A model generated the notes under the pieces. That model worked only from the letters and a program-made list of their open reading frames with translations, was not told the DNA's origin and did not search any database. 64,000 bases of DNA from Henckelia pumila (taxonomy: Eukaryota > Streptophyta > Magnoliopsida > Lamiales > Gesneriaceae): NCBI RefSeq assembly GCF_033568475.1, contig NC_133123.1, forward strand, positions 152,597,753 through 152,661,752. Direction: 5' to 3'. Positions 33,061 through 44,800 of this stretch are shown piece after piece; position 1 is the first letter of the stretch; every line of letters starts with the position of its first letter. Position numbers and translations under genes: made by a program.

Positions 33061-33617
33061 TAAGGCGTATGGTATATGAATTTAATTATAAAATATGAGC
33101 ATGAAAGAACAAGAGACTTTAGAAAAATTATTCAGACATAATATTATTACATAAATCAACTACTTTGAAGAGGAGAAGACAACTTGTTTAGCTACTCATA
33201 GTAGCTTTTTTCTTGAAATACATAAAAAGAAAACTTATTACAATCTTAGAAAGAGAAATATTACAACAATTTATTTGTAAGAAAACTGAAGGGAATGATC
33301 GATGTCTTCAGCTTCCTTGAACGCTTGTATTTATAGCTGAGGTTCCACTCATTTCACCGAGAAACTTCAGGGAATCTTACAACTGTTTTGTCTTGTCCTT
33401 CTTTGTCATTATTAATGACATTTTAGCTAGTGGATGAGTCACCCGTTATCCACCTTGTCCAGTTATGCCATTATTGATGGCATCGTTTGTTTGTGGAGGA
33501 GTCACATGTCGTCCTTTTTCTTTTGGCTCTATCCTCCTCACATGCCTTCTTTATTGTTGTCGGGGCATCTTCTGTTTTTGCAGTGGTCCCCTGAAAAAAC
33601 GCATCTTTGGTGGTCCC
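33060..33617 (-). mobile_element. Endogenous pararetrovirus, left part (end of last ORF, promoter, leader)
   Basis: This segment continues the viral sequence interrupted at 54539. Reading the minus strand from 33617, the frame of the last viral ORF stays open for about 21 codons to a TAA at 33551-33553. A non-coding region with promoter-like elements follows. A poly(A) signal AATAAA lies at 33275-33270 (minus). The left boundary with host DNA is not sharp. Confidence 0.68.
33328..33550 (-). promoter_or_regulatory. Pararetroviral pregenomic RNA promoter
   Basis: On the minus strand a TATA box CTATAAATA lies at 33336-33328. Upstream, within about 150 bp, are two inverted repeats (TGCCATCAATAATGGCA-type and TGTCATTAATAATGACA) and a TGACTCATCC element that could bind bZIP factors. 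The position after the last ORF and before the tRNA-Met primer site matches the single pregenomic promoter of caulimovirids. Function is inferred. Confidence 0.6.
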
Positions 33618-35706
33618 TGTAAGGCCCGGGATTAATTAATATTAATCCAAATTTATTTAATTTTAATCCGAGTATATTTAATTTGGGAATATTTAGAGTT
33701 TCGATTTAAATTCTAATATTCTTAAATTATTTAGGATTGAAATTGAATTAAAATAAGGGCCGAGGACCGAATTGCAATTATTGAAGAATTGAGGGACTAA
33801 ATTGCAATATTGGTTGAGAGTTATCAGATTTTAAGTTTATTACTCAGCATGAAACGTGTACTTGCCTTAGAAATTTCAGAAGTGTTGAATCAGAGAAGCC
33901 GAGATCCTTTCGTTTCTTTTGGATTTGCAATCTTCAAAGTCTCGTAACTTTTGAACCGATTGTCCGATTTCGATTCCATAAATTGTTTTGGAATCCTTAC
34001 GACGAGGGCTTCGATCTCGTGTAAGTTTTATGTTGTGTTATATGGATTTCGAAATCAATAAAGGGCAGATATCAAATTTTGAATCATTGATCATGTTTTT
34101 GAGTTTGTATCGTTTCTATTTTCGAAACCGGATGAAGAGCTTATGTTATTATGTTGAATCTTGATGCTAGCATGTTTTATGATTGTTATGGCTGTTTGTG
34201 CTGAGGTTTTGAAGATTATATCAGCTGGTTGTCTTGATTGAGAGCACGTACACATGGTTTGAATAAAAGAAATGATTTCGGGATTACGTCGGTTACCAAT
34301 TTTCAATCGCTACGCCGTTTAATCGAGTTTTTGGACTGTTTTGATATTCAATAGCTAAGCTGAAACACTTATCTTGATGATGTGAATGTTATAGAATTTT
34401 ATTCTTCAGTTTCAGTTGAGTTTGGAAGGCCAACGACTCGAGACAACGACTTTGAATCGAAGAAGTTGGATTGAGGTTTGAAATGAGTTTGATCGATGAT
34501 CTTATGTTGTTTTCGACTCGATTTTGATATGATAGATTGAAATGAAGTTGATATATGTATTTTGGTTGTATCTTTCAGATTTGAAGAGTTCAGAATCAAA
34601 ATAAACGAAGGTATAATGACGACATCGCGAAGTAGGGACTTTGAAACTCAAGAACGACTAACCTTGAGTTGGCCCGCAAAAACCACATACTTGTTTATGT
34701 TTTTGATTTGGTTATGATGTTGTCGATCCATCTCAGGTAGTGGATCTTTATATTCGAGTTGATATGATGCTATATTGAATTGATTCTATGCCAAGGTTGC
34801 TGTTAACCTTATTTGCAAGTCGGTTACGAACTCGTTAGATGGATATTCATGTCAAGATCAGTTATGAATCTTGATGGCTTTGAAGTTATGTGAATCAATT
34901 CGTATGTAAAGCGTTTACGTACTCTATTTGTTGAGTCGAGTTTAAATAGAGTCAAGATGATTTATTTAACGCTTTCTATATGTTGGTTATACTGAGAATG
35001 TTTTCTCACCGGAGTTTATCCGGCTGTTGTCCTGTTTTGTATGTGTGCATGACAACAGATGGGGCAGGAGCTGGTCATCGACGTCATTGACAGCTGGGAG
35101 AGAGTCTAGCACGTGAGAACTCGGGTTGTAGATGATGTCTTGAACTTTAGAAGCATGAAACTTTAGTCTAGTTGGTTTTGAATTACATGTATGAAACTTG
35201 AGATAGTTTATGTCGTTTATCGTTCTTTAGCGACTTGTTCGATGTAATAAAATGTATGTATAAATGCTTGTGACCTTGTTTATATGTATATGCATGTTTT
35301 GGAATTGATATATCATGTATTGGACCATGTTTTGATGATTTAGAATGGAAGGAATCGGGTTGACAGCAAAATGAATTGCTGGTTTTGCTGGAAACAGAGG
35401 GCACACTCGATCCTGTGAAAAGCCAGGAACGAGCGCGGCCATTAATTTTGCAAAACAGAGATTTGAGTTTTTGGCTCGCTCGATCCGCAGAAGTTGACGG
35501 ATCGAGCGAGGCCAAATTGTGTTCCATCCGAGAGTTGAGCAATTGTGCTCGCTCGATCGGGTGTTTTTCACCGATCGAGCGAGACACTGGATTTAAAAAA
35601 AAAAAAAAAATTTTTACTTGGCTCTTGGTTTCTTAATTGATGTTTAATGAATGTTAATTGTTCATTAATTGTCCTAAGATGAGATTAGCAACCCGAGGTC
35701 CCCACA
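33618..35706 (+). repeat. 5' LTR of element A
   Basis: 2089 bp, starting TGTAAGGCCCGGG and ending GAGGTCCCCACA. It contains three GC-rich hairpins at 35398-35585. Confidence 0.95.
35398..35585. repeat. Three-hairpin GC-rich cassette in the element A LTR
   Basis: Three successive hairpins share the core CTCGATC/GATCGAG. The second (GCTCGCTCGATCCG with CGGATCGAGCGAG) and third (CTCGCTCGATCGG with CCGATCGAGCGAG) are perfect. The first has one mismatch here but is perfect in the 3' LTR copy at 54238-54417. The cassette sits about 120-300 bp before the LTR end. Confidence 0.88.
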
Positions 35707-35711
35707 ACAGG

Positions 35712-35723
35712 TGGTATCAGAGC
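35712..35723 (+). other. tRNA-iMet primer binding site of element A
   Basis: TGGTATCAGAGC, complementary to the 3' end of plant initiator tRNA-Met, six bases after the 5' LTR. Confidence 0.9.
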
Positions 35724-36037
35724 ATAAGTTTCTTGGAATGAGATTAGATGAGCGGGGTAGATCGAGTCTTTTATTCTGATTTATTTATTGCTTTCATAAT
35801 TGTATGATATATGATTGATTGATTACAGATATTAAATTGTCACATGATGCTGTGATAATTTGCGAAGAATATGCTATACAATGGTTTGAATTACATGCTA
35901 TTTGGTTATTTGATTGAAGTACTAGCATGTATTATGAGGATGAATCGAAACTCGATCTTTTATGAAGGCAATGTGGACTGCAACAGACTTGTTGTAATTG
36001 AGATTGAACTGTACAATAATCTGTTTGATTATCAGAT

Positions 36038-36805
36038 ATGCCTCCCCGACCAGCACCGAGAGTTAGACAGACGTTGGCTATGAATCAACCTGAACAGACA
36101 AATGCTGCACAGGTTCCAGTGACAGTGTCTGAACATGGACAGGGTAGTACTTCTACTGATGAGTTCAGTGATGCTAATCCGATAGAGAAACTTCTGAAAC
36201 GATTCCAATCATTCAAACCACCGAAGTTGCAAGGAACAGAGAATGCTGTAGAATGTGAAAACTGGCTGGAAGATATTGAGCAGTTATTTGAGTCTATTGA
36301 TTATTCAGATGATCGTCATGTGAGACTGATTATTCATCAACTGCATGGCCTTGCCAAGAGTTGGTGGATAGCGACGAAGAAAGCATTGGAAAACCAAGGT
36401 ACTGTTATTACCTGGTCTGTATTTCGAACTGCTTTCTATCAGCGTTTCTTTCTTGTGTCTTATCGTAGGGACAAAGGAGCAGATTTTGCAAGTCTGCAAC
36501 AGGGGCAGTTGAATATCGAAGAATATGTTGCAAAATTCACTAGCCTGTTGAAGTTTGCTCCACATATTGCTGTTAGTGATGAAGCTCAAACCGATCAATT
36601 TATCAATGGCTTGAATCCTGATGTGTTTACACTTGTGAATTCGGGAAGACCGAATACCTTTGCTGATACTCTGAATCGAGCAAAGGGTGCAGAAGCAGGG
36701 ATACTGAAACAACGAGGAGCACAGTTTGTGCCACAACCAGTGAGACAGTCCCAAGAACAGTCACAGATTCCACCGCCACCTCGATTTGAAGCTGGAGGTA
36801 GTAGT
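36038..36805 (+). pseudogene. Element A gag, 5' part, interrupted by element B
   Basis: The frame opens MPPRPAPRVRQTL and includes the retrotransposon gag domain ([53 protein letters not shown]). It is cut after about 256 codons by the 5' LTR of element B. The rest of gag (zinc knuckle) resumes at 48537. The ORF runs a few codons into the inserted LTR before stopping at 36829. Confidence 0.88.
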
Positions 36806-37452
36806 TGTAACGCCCTGTTTTTATCTTAAATGAGTTTATTTGAGTTAATCTGAGATTGCAGAGTTCGCGAGCCGACTTGATTTTGATCAGGGTCCTTTTT
36901 GCAAATTTTGGAAATTTCAGGGACTAAAACGCAAATATTGATTTTTATATATTATCTACACATTTGTTTGACTTGAAAATCATTTCATCCTCTTCCCTAA
37001 ATCGAGCTCCTCCATTGAAGACGCCTTCAAGCTTTTCCAGGCTTCCAGATTTCCTCCCGAGCTCGATCCGGCCGTTAGAAATTACTTTTGAAGGCAGATT
37101 AGTGATCACTGCAGTGAGAGCTCCGTTATACCGTAAGTATTTCTCCGATCAGATATGTTTTGTTTTTCGGAGGTTGTTAGAATCGATCTAGATTCTAGTA
37201 TGTTGTTCTTGGCAGAGTTCTGATCGTTTATTACCTGTCGGTTTTGAATTAGAGCGACGTTCAGATTTGTTGTGATTTTTGGAAGCCATTTTCGAAAGTT
37301 TGAGTTTTGAGATTTGTTGGGATTGCCTTGTTGTTGTTGTATTAGCATTGTTATGAGATTATATCGGTATTGAACTGCTGTCTGCGTTTCCGGTTTGTTC
37401 AGTTTTTAGCCGTTATGCCGTCGGTTTGAGTTTTGGGATTTCGAACCGTTTT

Positions 37453-40245
37453 TGTAACACCCGGTATTTTTAATTACATAAATCCGCCTGCATAATTAGG
37501 ATAATTTATTATTTAAATTTATGATTTATGGGTTAAATAATTATGTGAATTATTTATGCATGATTTAATTTATTTTTAAGCATTTAACCCATAATTAGTG
37601 ATTTTTATGATTTTTAGTATTTTTATTGTTTAATCGCGTAGACGGGACCGTGGACGGACGAGATGACAACTTTCCACCCAAATTATTTTATGAGCCTTTT
37701 TGGAGCCTTAAAATATTATTTTGAGTTTTATTATCTCAAAATTTTAAGTATTTAATTTTATTTAATTTTAGGGGTCTTTTTTTATCCAAAATTAGCCAAA
37801 ATATTGACTTTTTAGTATTTTTAAAATTTCCCTAAATAATAATTTCGGGATTTTCACATGAGTTATCAGGTTTTTAAATATTGTTTAGGGTTTTAAATTT
37901 TATATATTGTGGGATTAAAAACCCTTATTAATATTTTAATTAACCTAAAACTTTACTATTCCAAATTACCCTAATTCTACCACCAAACCCCACGCCTCCT
38001 AGCATTAGCCGCCACCCCCATCCCTTGTCTTCCTCTTCTTCATCAGATAGCCACTTCCAAGGAGAATCCATAGCCATTTTTGAAGGTTCCAAGCAAGCCA
38101 TCGTCGTCCCGGCGTCCCGAAGTCCGTCCTACGCGTGTTAAATCAATATCTACGGTGTTAAGGCATGTTTTTCTCCACTTTTCAAACCTATATCAGTATA
38201 TGTATGCGTTTGGGTGTGTAACATCAGAATCGATATATTTGACAACAAGCTTTTCGATTTTTCCTCCTAAATTGCTCTTGGTTTGGACTTTGGTGTTTGC
38301 ATGCTCACGTTTTCATGTCCATGGCTAGGTGGGCTGCTGGTCCACGGTTAGAGGGGTCCCTTGAGGTCCCTTGGGTCGAGTCAGGTCGGGGCTGGAGGCT
38401 AAGGAAGAAAGGAAACGAAGCCTTTCCTTTCTGAAGCTTCTGTCGAGCAGTTTAGGGTTCTGGGGAAGAAGGCTGAGATCTTTTTCCTCAGGCCACTATT
38501 TAGGGTAAGGTCGGTTGGGTTAGAACCCCCTTTGAGTTTTCTAAGTTTTTGCAGAAGTTTGCATGGGCTTTCGTGGTCGGAGCTTCGAGGACGAAGGGTT
38601 TTCCCGCAGCTGCTCGGGTCTGCGCGACAGTGCAGAAGGGCCGGGTTGCAGGGCTTCGTTCTCACTCCATAGTCGACGGTTTGGGCTGATTCTTGGCTTG
38701 TTAGAAAGGTCTAGATGTGGGCTAGGTCCTAGGGGTGGTTCTCCGGCCGGTGGGTGGCCGGAGCATGGCGGCCGCCGGCGTTCTTTGCAACTGCTCGTGG
38801 CCGCAGCAGTGCAGGGAAGAGGGTGATCAAGTTGGGGCTTTGGGGGCTGATCCGGGTCGGGTCAAGGGCCTGGGTCGGGTCTAGGAAGTAGTGGGTCAAG
38901 TCGGGTGGGTTCGGGTCCGGGTTTGGTGGGCCGGGCTCGAGCCTTTTTATTTTTAAAATATTTTATGAATTAATGGGTTTTTGAGGCAATTTAATTGAAA
39001 TAAAATTATTTGGACTCCCAAATAATTTTATTTGAACTTTTAAAATTTTAATTAAGTTAGTCCATTAATTTTATGGGCTTTCGGGCCCATAAAAGTTAAT
39101 GGGCCAGTCTTTGGGTTTTTTTTGGGCCCAATGGGCCAGCTCAAGTGTTATTGGGCTTAGTGTAATTTTTAATTGGGCTTAGATTAATTAATTGGGCTTA
39201 AAGTTTAAGATATTGGGCTTAAGTATGTTAATGGGCCAGCAGTCCAGGACCATCCATGAGAAAATTGCATGTGTCCTGATTATATATTTAATTATTTTAT
39301 GCATTTAAGTTATTTTAATATTTATATGTTAGTAAGAAAATTAAATTAAATATATATGAAGGACACACAATTTATTTAAGTACATGCATTCATGAAATCA
39401 ATTTTTATGCTATGATTTAATTTCTATGGTTGAGCAAATAAAATATTTTAGGTGGAAATTGAAGTAGTGTGGCCATTTATGTATGGGCAGTTTCTGCCAT
39501 TTATGTATGGGCAGTTTTCTGCCATTTATGTATGGGTGGTTCGCCACCAGCCTCGTACGATGGTTTCTTAGACTGATCAGTCGCACTATGGGTCACACTT
39601 ACGGATAGGACCACTCGATGTTCAGAAAATAAATGCTCAACAAATTATGTATGTATGATATTATGTATGTTATGTATGTTTATTTATGTAATTTATGTTA
39701 TGTAATTTTTAAGCATGCTCATTCATGTATATGTATGTATTAGTATTAAATTGATTTAAATTATTTTAAACCCTTGTTAGTATGCATGTTGGGCCTCTGG
39801 CTCACTACACTGATATGGTGCAGATGAGTACGTAGAGGAACAGGTTACTCCTACCGGTGGTGAGGACGTATGAGCAGCGCTGCAGTAGCCCCGTGACCGT
39901 GACAGCTTCTGAGTCACCATGTTTGAGTGTCATGATACATTTTAATATTTTTATTGGTTGAGGTTTATTGGAATATTTTATTAAATATTTTTAGTGCATG
40001 ACACATTTTATTATTTTATTTATGCAGTATATTTTTAATTCTAGGGTTGACTCAAATGTTTAATTATTTTAAGGATTGCATTTTATTTAAGTATTTAAAT
40101 TGCTTATTTATTTAGTCATGAATTTATTTTAAGTATTTTAATTCAGTGCATATATGTATGGGCATATATGTACATATTTTATTTAGTAGTATAAAAAAAA
40201 AAATTTTCCGCATATTTACTTTATTATAGAGTTAGGGTCGTTTCA
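37453..40245 (+). mobile_element. Solo LTR C of a third Ty3/gypsy-like element
   Basis: 2793 bp starting TGTAACACCCGG and ending GGGTCGTTTCA, flanked by TSD GTTTT (37448-37452 and 40246-40250). It is absent at the equivalent position of the other LTR of B (near 47200), which gives a clean empty site. There is no primer site, polypurine tract or gag-pol, so it is a solo LTR left by LTR-LTR recombination. It contains a three-copy tandem repeat at 39472-39540. Small ORFs inside (for example near 38.1-38.8 kb) are not credible genes. Confidence 0.9.
39472..39540. repeat. Three-copy ~24-bp tandem repeat in solo LTR C
   Basis: The unit GCCATTTATGTATGGGCAGT occurs at 39472, 39496 and 39521. The third copy diverges to TATGGGTGGT. 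Confidence 0.9.
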
Positions 40246-41354
40246 GTTTTTGAGTTGTTGAACTTGGATTGTAAGTTGATCATGGTTATTGATCTTTGAT
40301 TTGTATCTGAACAAATTCGTTTGGAGTTTGTCAAGCCAGGGTTAACAGCATTTGTTCGTTTCAGAGATTTGGACGAAGAACGGTATAGATAATTACCTTG
40401 AGCCTTGTTGTTGTTTAGATTGGTTAGACTTTGATACAATCTTTTGTTGTAGCTTCCCAGAAGTTGGAACTACTGCCTTGAAAGGTAAAAGCAGTCATCG
40501 ATAGCGGGATAGCTTACTCGGGACAATTGGTTCTCGAGTTTCCCTTAAAAGCACATACTTGCATCTACACTTGTTCTAGCATGAGGAACTTGTGTCTTGT
40601 TGAATTGCTTGAGCTTTTATTATATGGCTATGTTTTATATTCTGTTATGCATTCATCTTGAGCCAACTTTGATTTCAGCGGGCAGAATAGCCCTTTTTGT
40701 TTAGACGTTTGGGAACTATAATTGAGTGGCCTAGGTCGTAGTCATTTCGCCTAGTGCTAGCATACTCATTATAGTTGCTCAAAGTCTAGAGGAGTGGGAT
40801 ACGTGGCACCACCTCGATTGGGAGAGTCGGTGAGTGGTTACGTGATCTCATCCTCGGGATCCCAAAAGTACAGCAGAAATCCCTCGTTTATCAGATTTGA
40901 TATCCCGGTTTAAAGACATGCATTTCATTACGTTGTTATTGATTTTGTTGTTGTTTTGAAAGCATGTTTGTTGTTGTATTACTTGTATGTTGCTTTTACT
41001 GGGATTATCATTCTCACTGGTTATCCGGCTGTTGCTTTGTTTTGTATGTGAACTTGGCAACAGGTGGGGCAGGATCAAGTCAGAAGAGGCATGGTTAGCT
41101 CCGAGGGAAAGTTGTAGAAGTGAGACTCGGTATAGAAGTCATGTCAGCATGTTCATCTAGTTTAGATTGTAGCATGTTAGAATTCGAACTTCTTATGTTT
41201 GTATTCGTATTGTAATAGCCAAGACCGTTGCATGTTCTAGCCTTTTGGGCATTTGATCAACTCTAGAACTTCATGTATTAGTTGGATCATGTTAGAGTTC
41301 TTTTGGTTATGTTATTGCACTTTTGGAGGCTTGTTTTGAGCCAATTCAGCAGGC

Positions 41355-41505
41355 CATGCGCGCCCGTGCCTCGGGTGGCGCACCCGCGCGTCCCGCACTT
41401 CGTTTCGGAAGATTTGGGCAGAGCTTCAGGCGCGCCCGCGCGAGGGCTTGGGCAGGATGCCATGCGCGCCCGCGCCTCAAGCGGCGCGCCCGCGCGTCCC
41501 CTTTT
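41355..41505. repeat. GCGCGCCCGCGC cassette in the element B 5' LTR
   Basis: Repeated GCGCGCCCGCG units with interspersed CCTCAAGCGGCGC spacers; at least four full or partial copies. The counterpart at 48300-48447 in the 3' LTR has a different copy arrangement, so the units expand or contract. Confidence 0.8.
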
Positions 41506-41885
41506 AAAAAAAAAATGTTCTTGGCTTTTAATTGCTTACTTATTAAATTACTTCTTTAATTGTTGTTTAGAACCGAGGTCTCACATTAAGTGGTATCAGA
41601 GAGTTAAGATTTTTGGTCGAACTAGAGTGAGCGGGTAGATCGAGTCTGCGTGTATTGGCTCCTCGCATGTGTTTGAATTATTTTAACTGTGTACTTAATT
41701 CCATGCGAGCATGCTTTATTATTGAGAATTATTGAATTACATGGTTATGTGATTTAATTTATAAAGCATGATCTACTTGAGATATAACTATTTCTGTTAT
41801 CGACTGGTATCCGGTGTTCCAAGTGGTTGTAAGGGCACTGATTGTAGCGATTGAGATATCTTGTGTCCTAACATTTGATTATCAG

Positions 41886-44800
41886 ATGGGTCCTCGTCGA
41901 GTGATAAACAGAAACACACCGCCAGTTATCCCTACGACTGAGCAAGCTAGCACTGAAGTTGATCAGTTGGATGCTTCAGCAACGCCTATGGAAACCTTGT
42001 TGAAGAGGTTTCAGTCGTTCAATCCGCCATTATTGATGGGTTCAAAAAATCCAGTTGACTGCGAGAGTTGGTTGGATGATATTGATCAACTATTCGATTC
42101 CATTGATTACACAGATGACCGCAGAATCAGGTTAGTCATTCATCAGCTACGTGGGGTTGCTAAGAGCTAGTGGATCATGACAAAGAAAGCAATAGAGAAT
42201 AGAGGTACGGAAGTTACTTGGACTCTTTTTAAATCTGAATTCTATAAGCGGTTTTTCCCTATCTCGTACCGTAAGGACAAGGGAGCAGAATTTGCCAATT
42301 TGAGACAAGGGAATCTGAACATCGAAGAGTACGTTGCCAAGTTTGATAGTCTGCTGCGTTTTGCACCACTAATTGCCGGAGATGGAGAAGCTAAGGCAGA
42401 TCACTTCATAAATGGCTTGAATCTTGACATCTTCACTTTGGTAAACACTGCTAGGCCAGACAACTTTGCGGATGCCATGAATCACGCAAAGGGAGCAGAA
42501 GCAGGCTTGTGGAGGCAAAGAGGTAATCAGGTAGAACCTCAGCAGCAGAGGCAGTATCAGAACCAACCATCTCAGTATCAGAATCAGCCACCTGAGCATC
42601 AGAACCAGCAGCAGAGGTATGAAGGTGGTAACAGTGGGGGAAACAGAAAGGATCAGTACAAGGCAAGAGGTAAACAGTTCAAGAGGCAGGGGAACAGTTC
42701 GTCCAGTTCCAGTGGTTCGAAGCAATTTGGTTCAGGACCGAGTTCTGGGTCATCATCCTTGTACTGCAGCAAGTGTGGAGGAAGACACTCACCGGATCAG
42801 TGTGTGGGAGTCTTCGGCAATTGTAACACATGTCAGCAACTGGGACACTTCTCTAAGGTGTGCCCTCAGCGTAATAGAGATATAGCTCAGAGTGGGAGTT
42901 CGTCTAGACCTGCAGCTCAGCCTGAGAGGCAGTCTTCTGCAGTGCACTCTTTCCAGCCTCAGCAGCAGAACAGACAGGGAGGTAGTACCAGTGCAAATCA
43001 GCCTCCGAGACAGCAAGCACGAGTCTTTGCTCTGACAGAGGATCAGGCTCAAGCAGCACCTGACGATGTTATAGCAGGTAACTGTTCGATTTTCGGTTAT
43101 TCTGCTCATGTCTTGATAGATACAGGTGCTTCCCATTCTTTTATCTCTGAGAAATTCGTATTATTGCATGATTTGCCAACTGAATTGTTGCCTACAGTAG
43201 TAGCTGTTACTTTACCTTTGGGTGGAGGAATTGTTTCTGTCAGATTAGTCAGGAACTGTGAACTGTGTTTTGAAGGAAATTTGTTAGAATTTGACTGTAT
43301 TGTACTTGGACTGTCAGATTTTGATTGTATTGTCGGGATAGATGCTTTAACCAAGTACAGGGCGACAGTCGATTGTTTCCAGAAAGTTGTCAGGTTCAGA
43401 CCTGAAATGGCAGACGAGTGGAAATTCTTTGGTAAGGGTTCTCGATCTAGAATTCCTTTGATTTCAGTGTTATCTATGACTCGTTTGCTACAGAGAGGTG
43501 CAGAAGGATTTTTGGTTTATGCGGTTGATGTACTGAAATCTAGCCCAGCTTTGGTAGATTTACCGGTGGTTAGAGAATTTGCTGATGTGTTCCCGGAAGA
43601 TGTTCCTGGTTTGCCACCTATTCGAGAAATCGAATTCAGCATTGACTTAGTGCCAGGTACTCAACCTATTTCAAAAGCTCCTTATCGTATGGCACTTGTT
43701 GAATTGAGAGAGTTGAAGGAGCAGCTTGTGGATTTGATTGCCAAGGGATACATCAGACCTAGTGTATCGCCTTGGGGTGCTCCTGTTTTATTCGTTCGAA
43801 AGAAGGATGGTTCTATGCGGCTCTGTATCGACTACCGTCAATTGAATCAGGCTACAGTTAAGAACAGGTATCCTTTACCCCGAATAGATGACTTGTTTGA
43901 TCAACTGCAGGGTTCTTCTGTCTACTCTAAGATTGATCTGAGGTCAGGTTATCACCAGTTGAGAGTGCGAGAGGAAGACGTTCCTAAGACCGCATTCAGA
44001 ACAAGGTATGATCATTTTGAGTTTATAGTCATGCCGTTCGGTTTGACTAACGCCCCAGTGGTTTTTATGGGTTTGATGAACCGTATCTTTCAGCGTTATT
44101 TAGATGAGTTCGTCATTATCTTTATCGATGATATTATTATCTACTCGAAGAACCGTACTGACCATGCAGAGCACTTGAGGACCGTATTGCAGATTTTGCG
44201 AGTTGAGCAGTTGTTTGCCAAGCTGTCGAAATGCGAATTTTGGTTAGATCGAGTTGTCTTTCTCGGTCATATTATTTCTGAAGATGGGATTTCTGTCGAT
44301 CCCAGCAAGATTGAAGCGGTTATGAATTGGCCTAGACCTACTTCAGTGCCGGAGATCCGAAGCTTCATGGGTTTAGCTGTTTATTACCGTCGTTTCATCG
44401 AGGGTTTCTCGTCTATTGCCAAGCCTATTACCCAGCTGACTCAGAAGAATGCGCCTTTTGTTTGGACTCCAGATTGTGAGGCTAGCTTTGTTGATCTGAA
44501 GAGGAGACTGACCAGTGCTCCAATTATTTCTATTCCGAAGGGTACTGGAGGTTTCACAGTCTATTGTGATGCTTCTAACCGAGGCTTGGGTTGTATTCTT
44601 ATGCAGCATAAGCATGTGATAGCGTATGCATCGAGGCAGCTGAAACCGCACGAGACTCGTTATCCGGTCCATGATCTTGAACTAGCTGCGATCGTCTTTG
44701 CTCTGAAGACCTGGCGTCACTATATTTATGGTGAGTCTTTCGAGATCTTTTCTGACCATAAGAGCCTTAAGTATTTGTTTTCACAGGCGGAGCTGAATAT

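Larger units (their letters stand above)
36806..41585 (+). repeat. 5' LTR of element B (split by solo LTR C)
   Basis: Starts TGTAACGCCC and ends GAGGTCTCACA. It is interrupted at 37452/40246 by a 2793-bp insertion plus a 5-bp duplication. A GC-rich cassette of GCGCGCCCGCGC units lies at about 41355-41505. Confidence 0.93.

Noticed and set aside
38080-38826. ORFs of about 80-90 codons in a GC-rich patch of solo LTR C
   Set aside because: They lie within a defined LTR, have no recognisable domain and biased composition.
41282-41638. Overlapping Arg/Ala-rich ORFs near the end of element B's 5' LTR
   Set aside because: They are translations of the GCGCGCCCGCGC cassette and recur in the 3' LTR; not genes.
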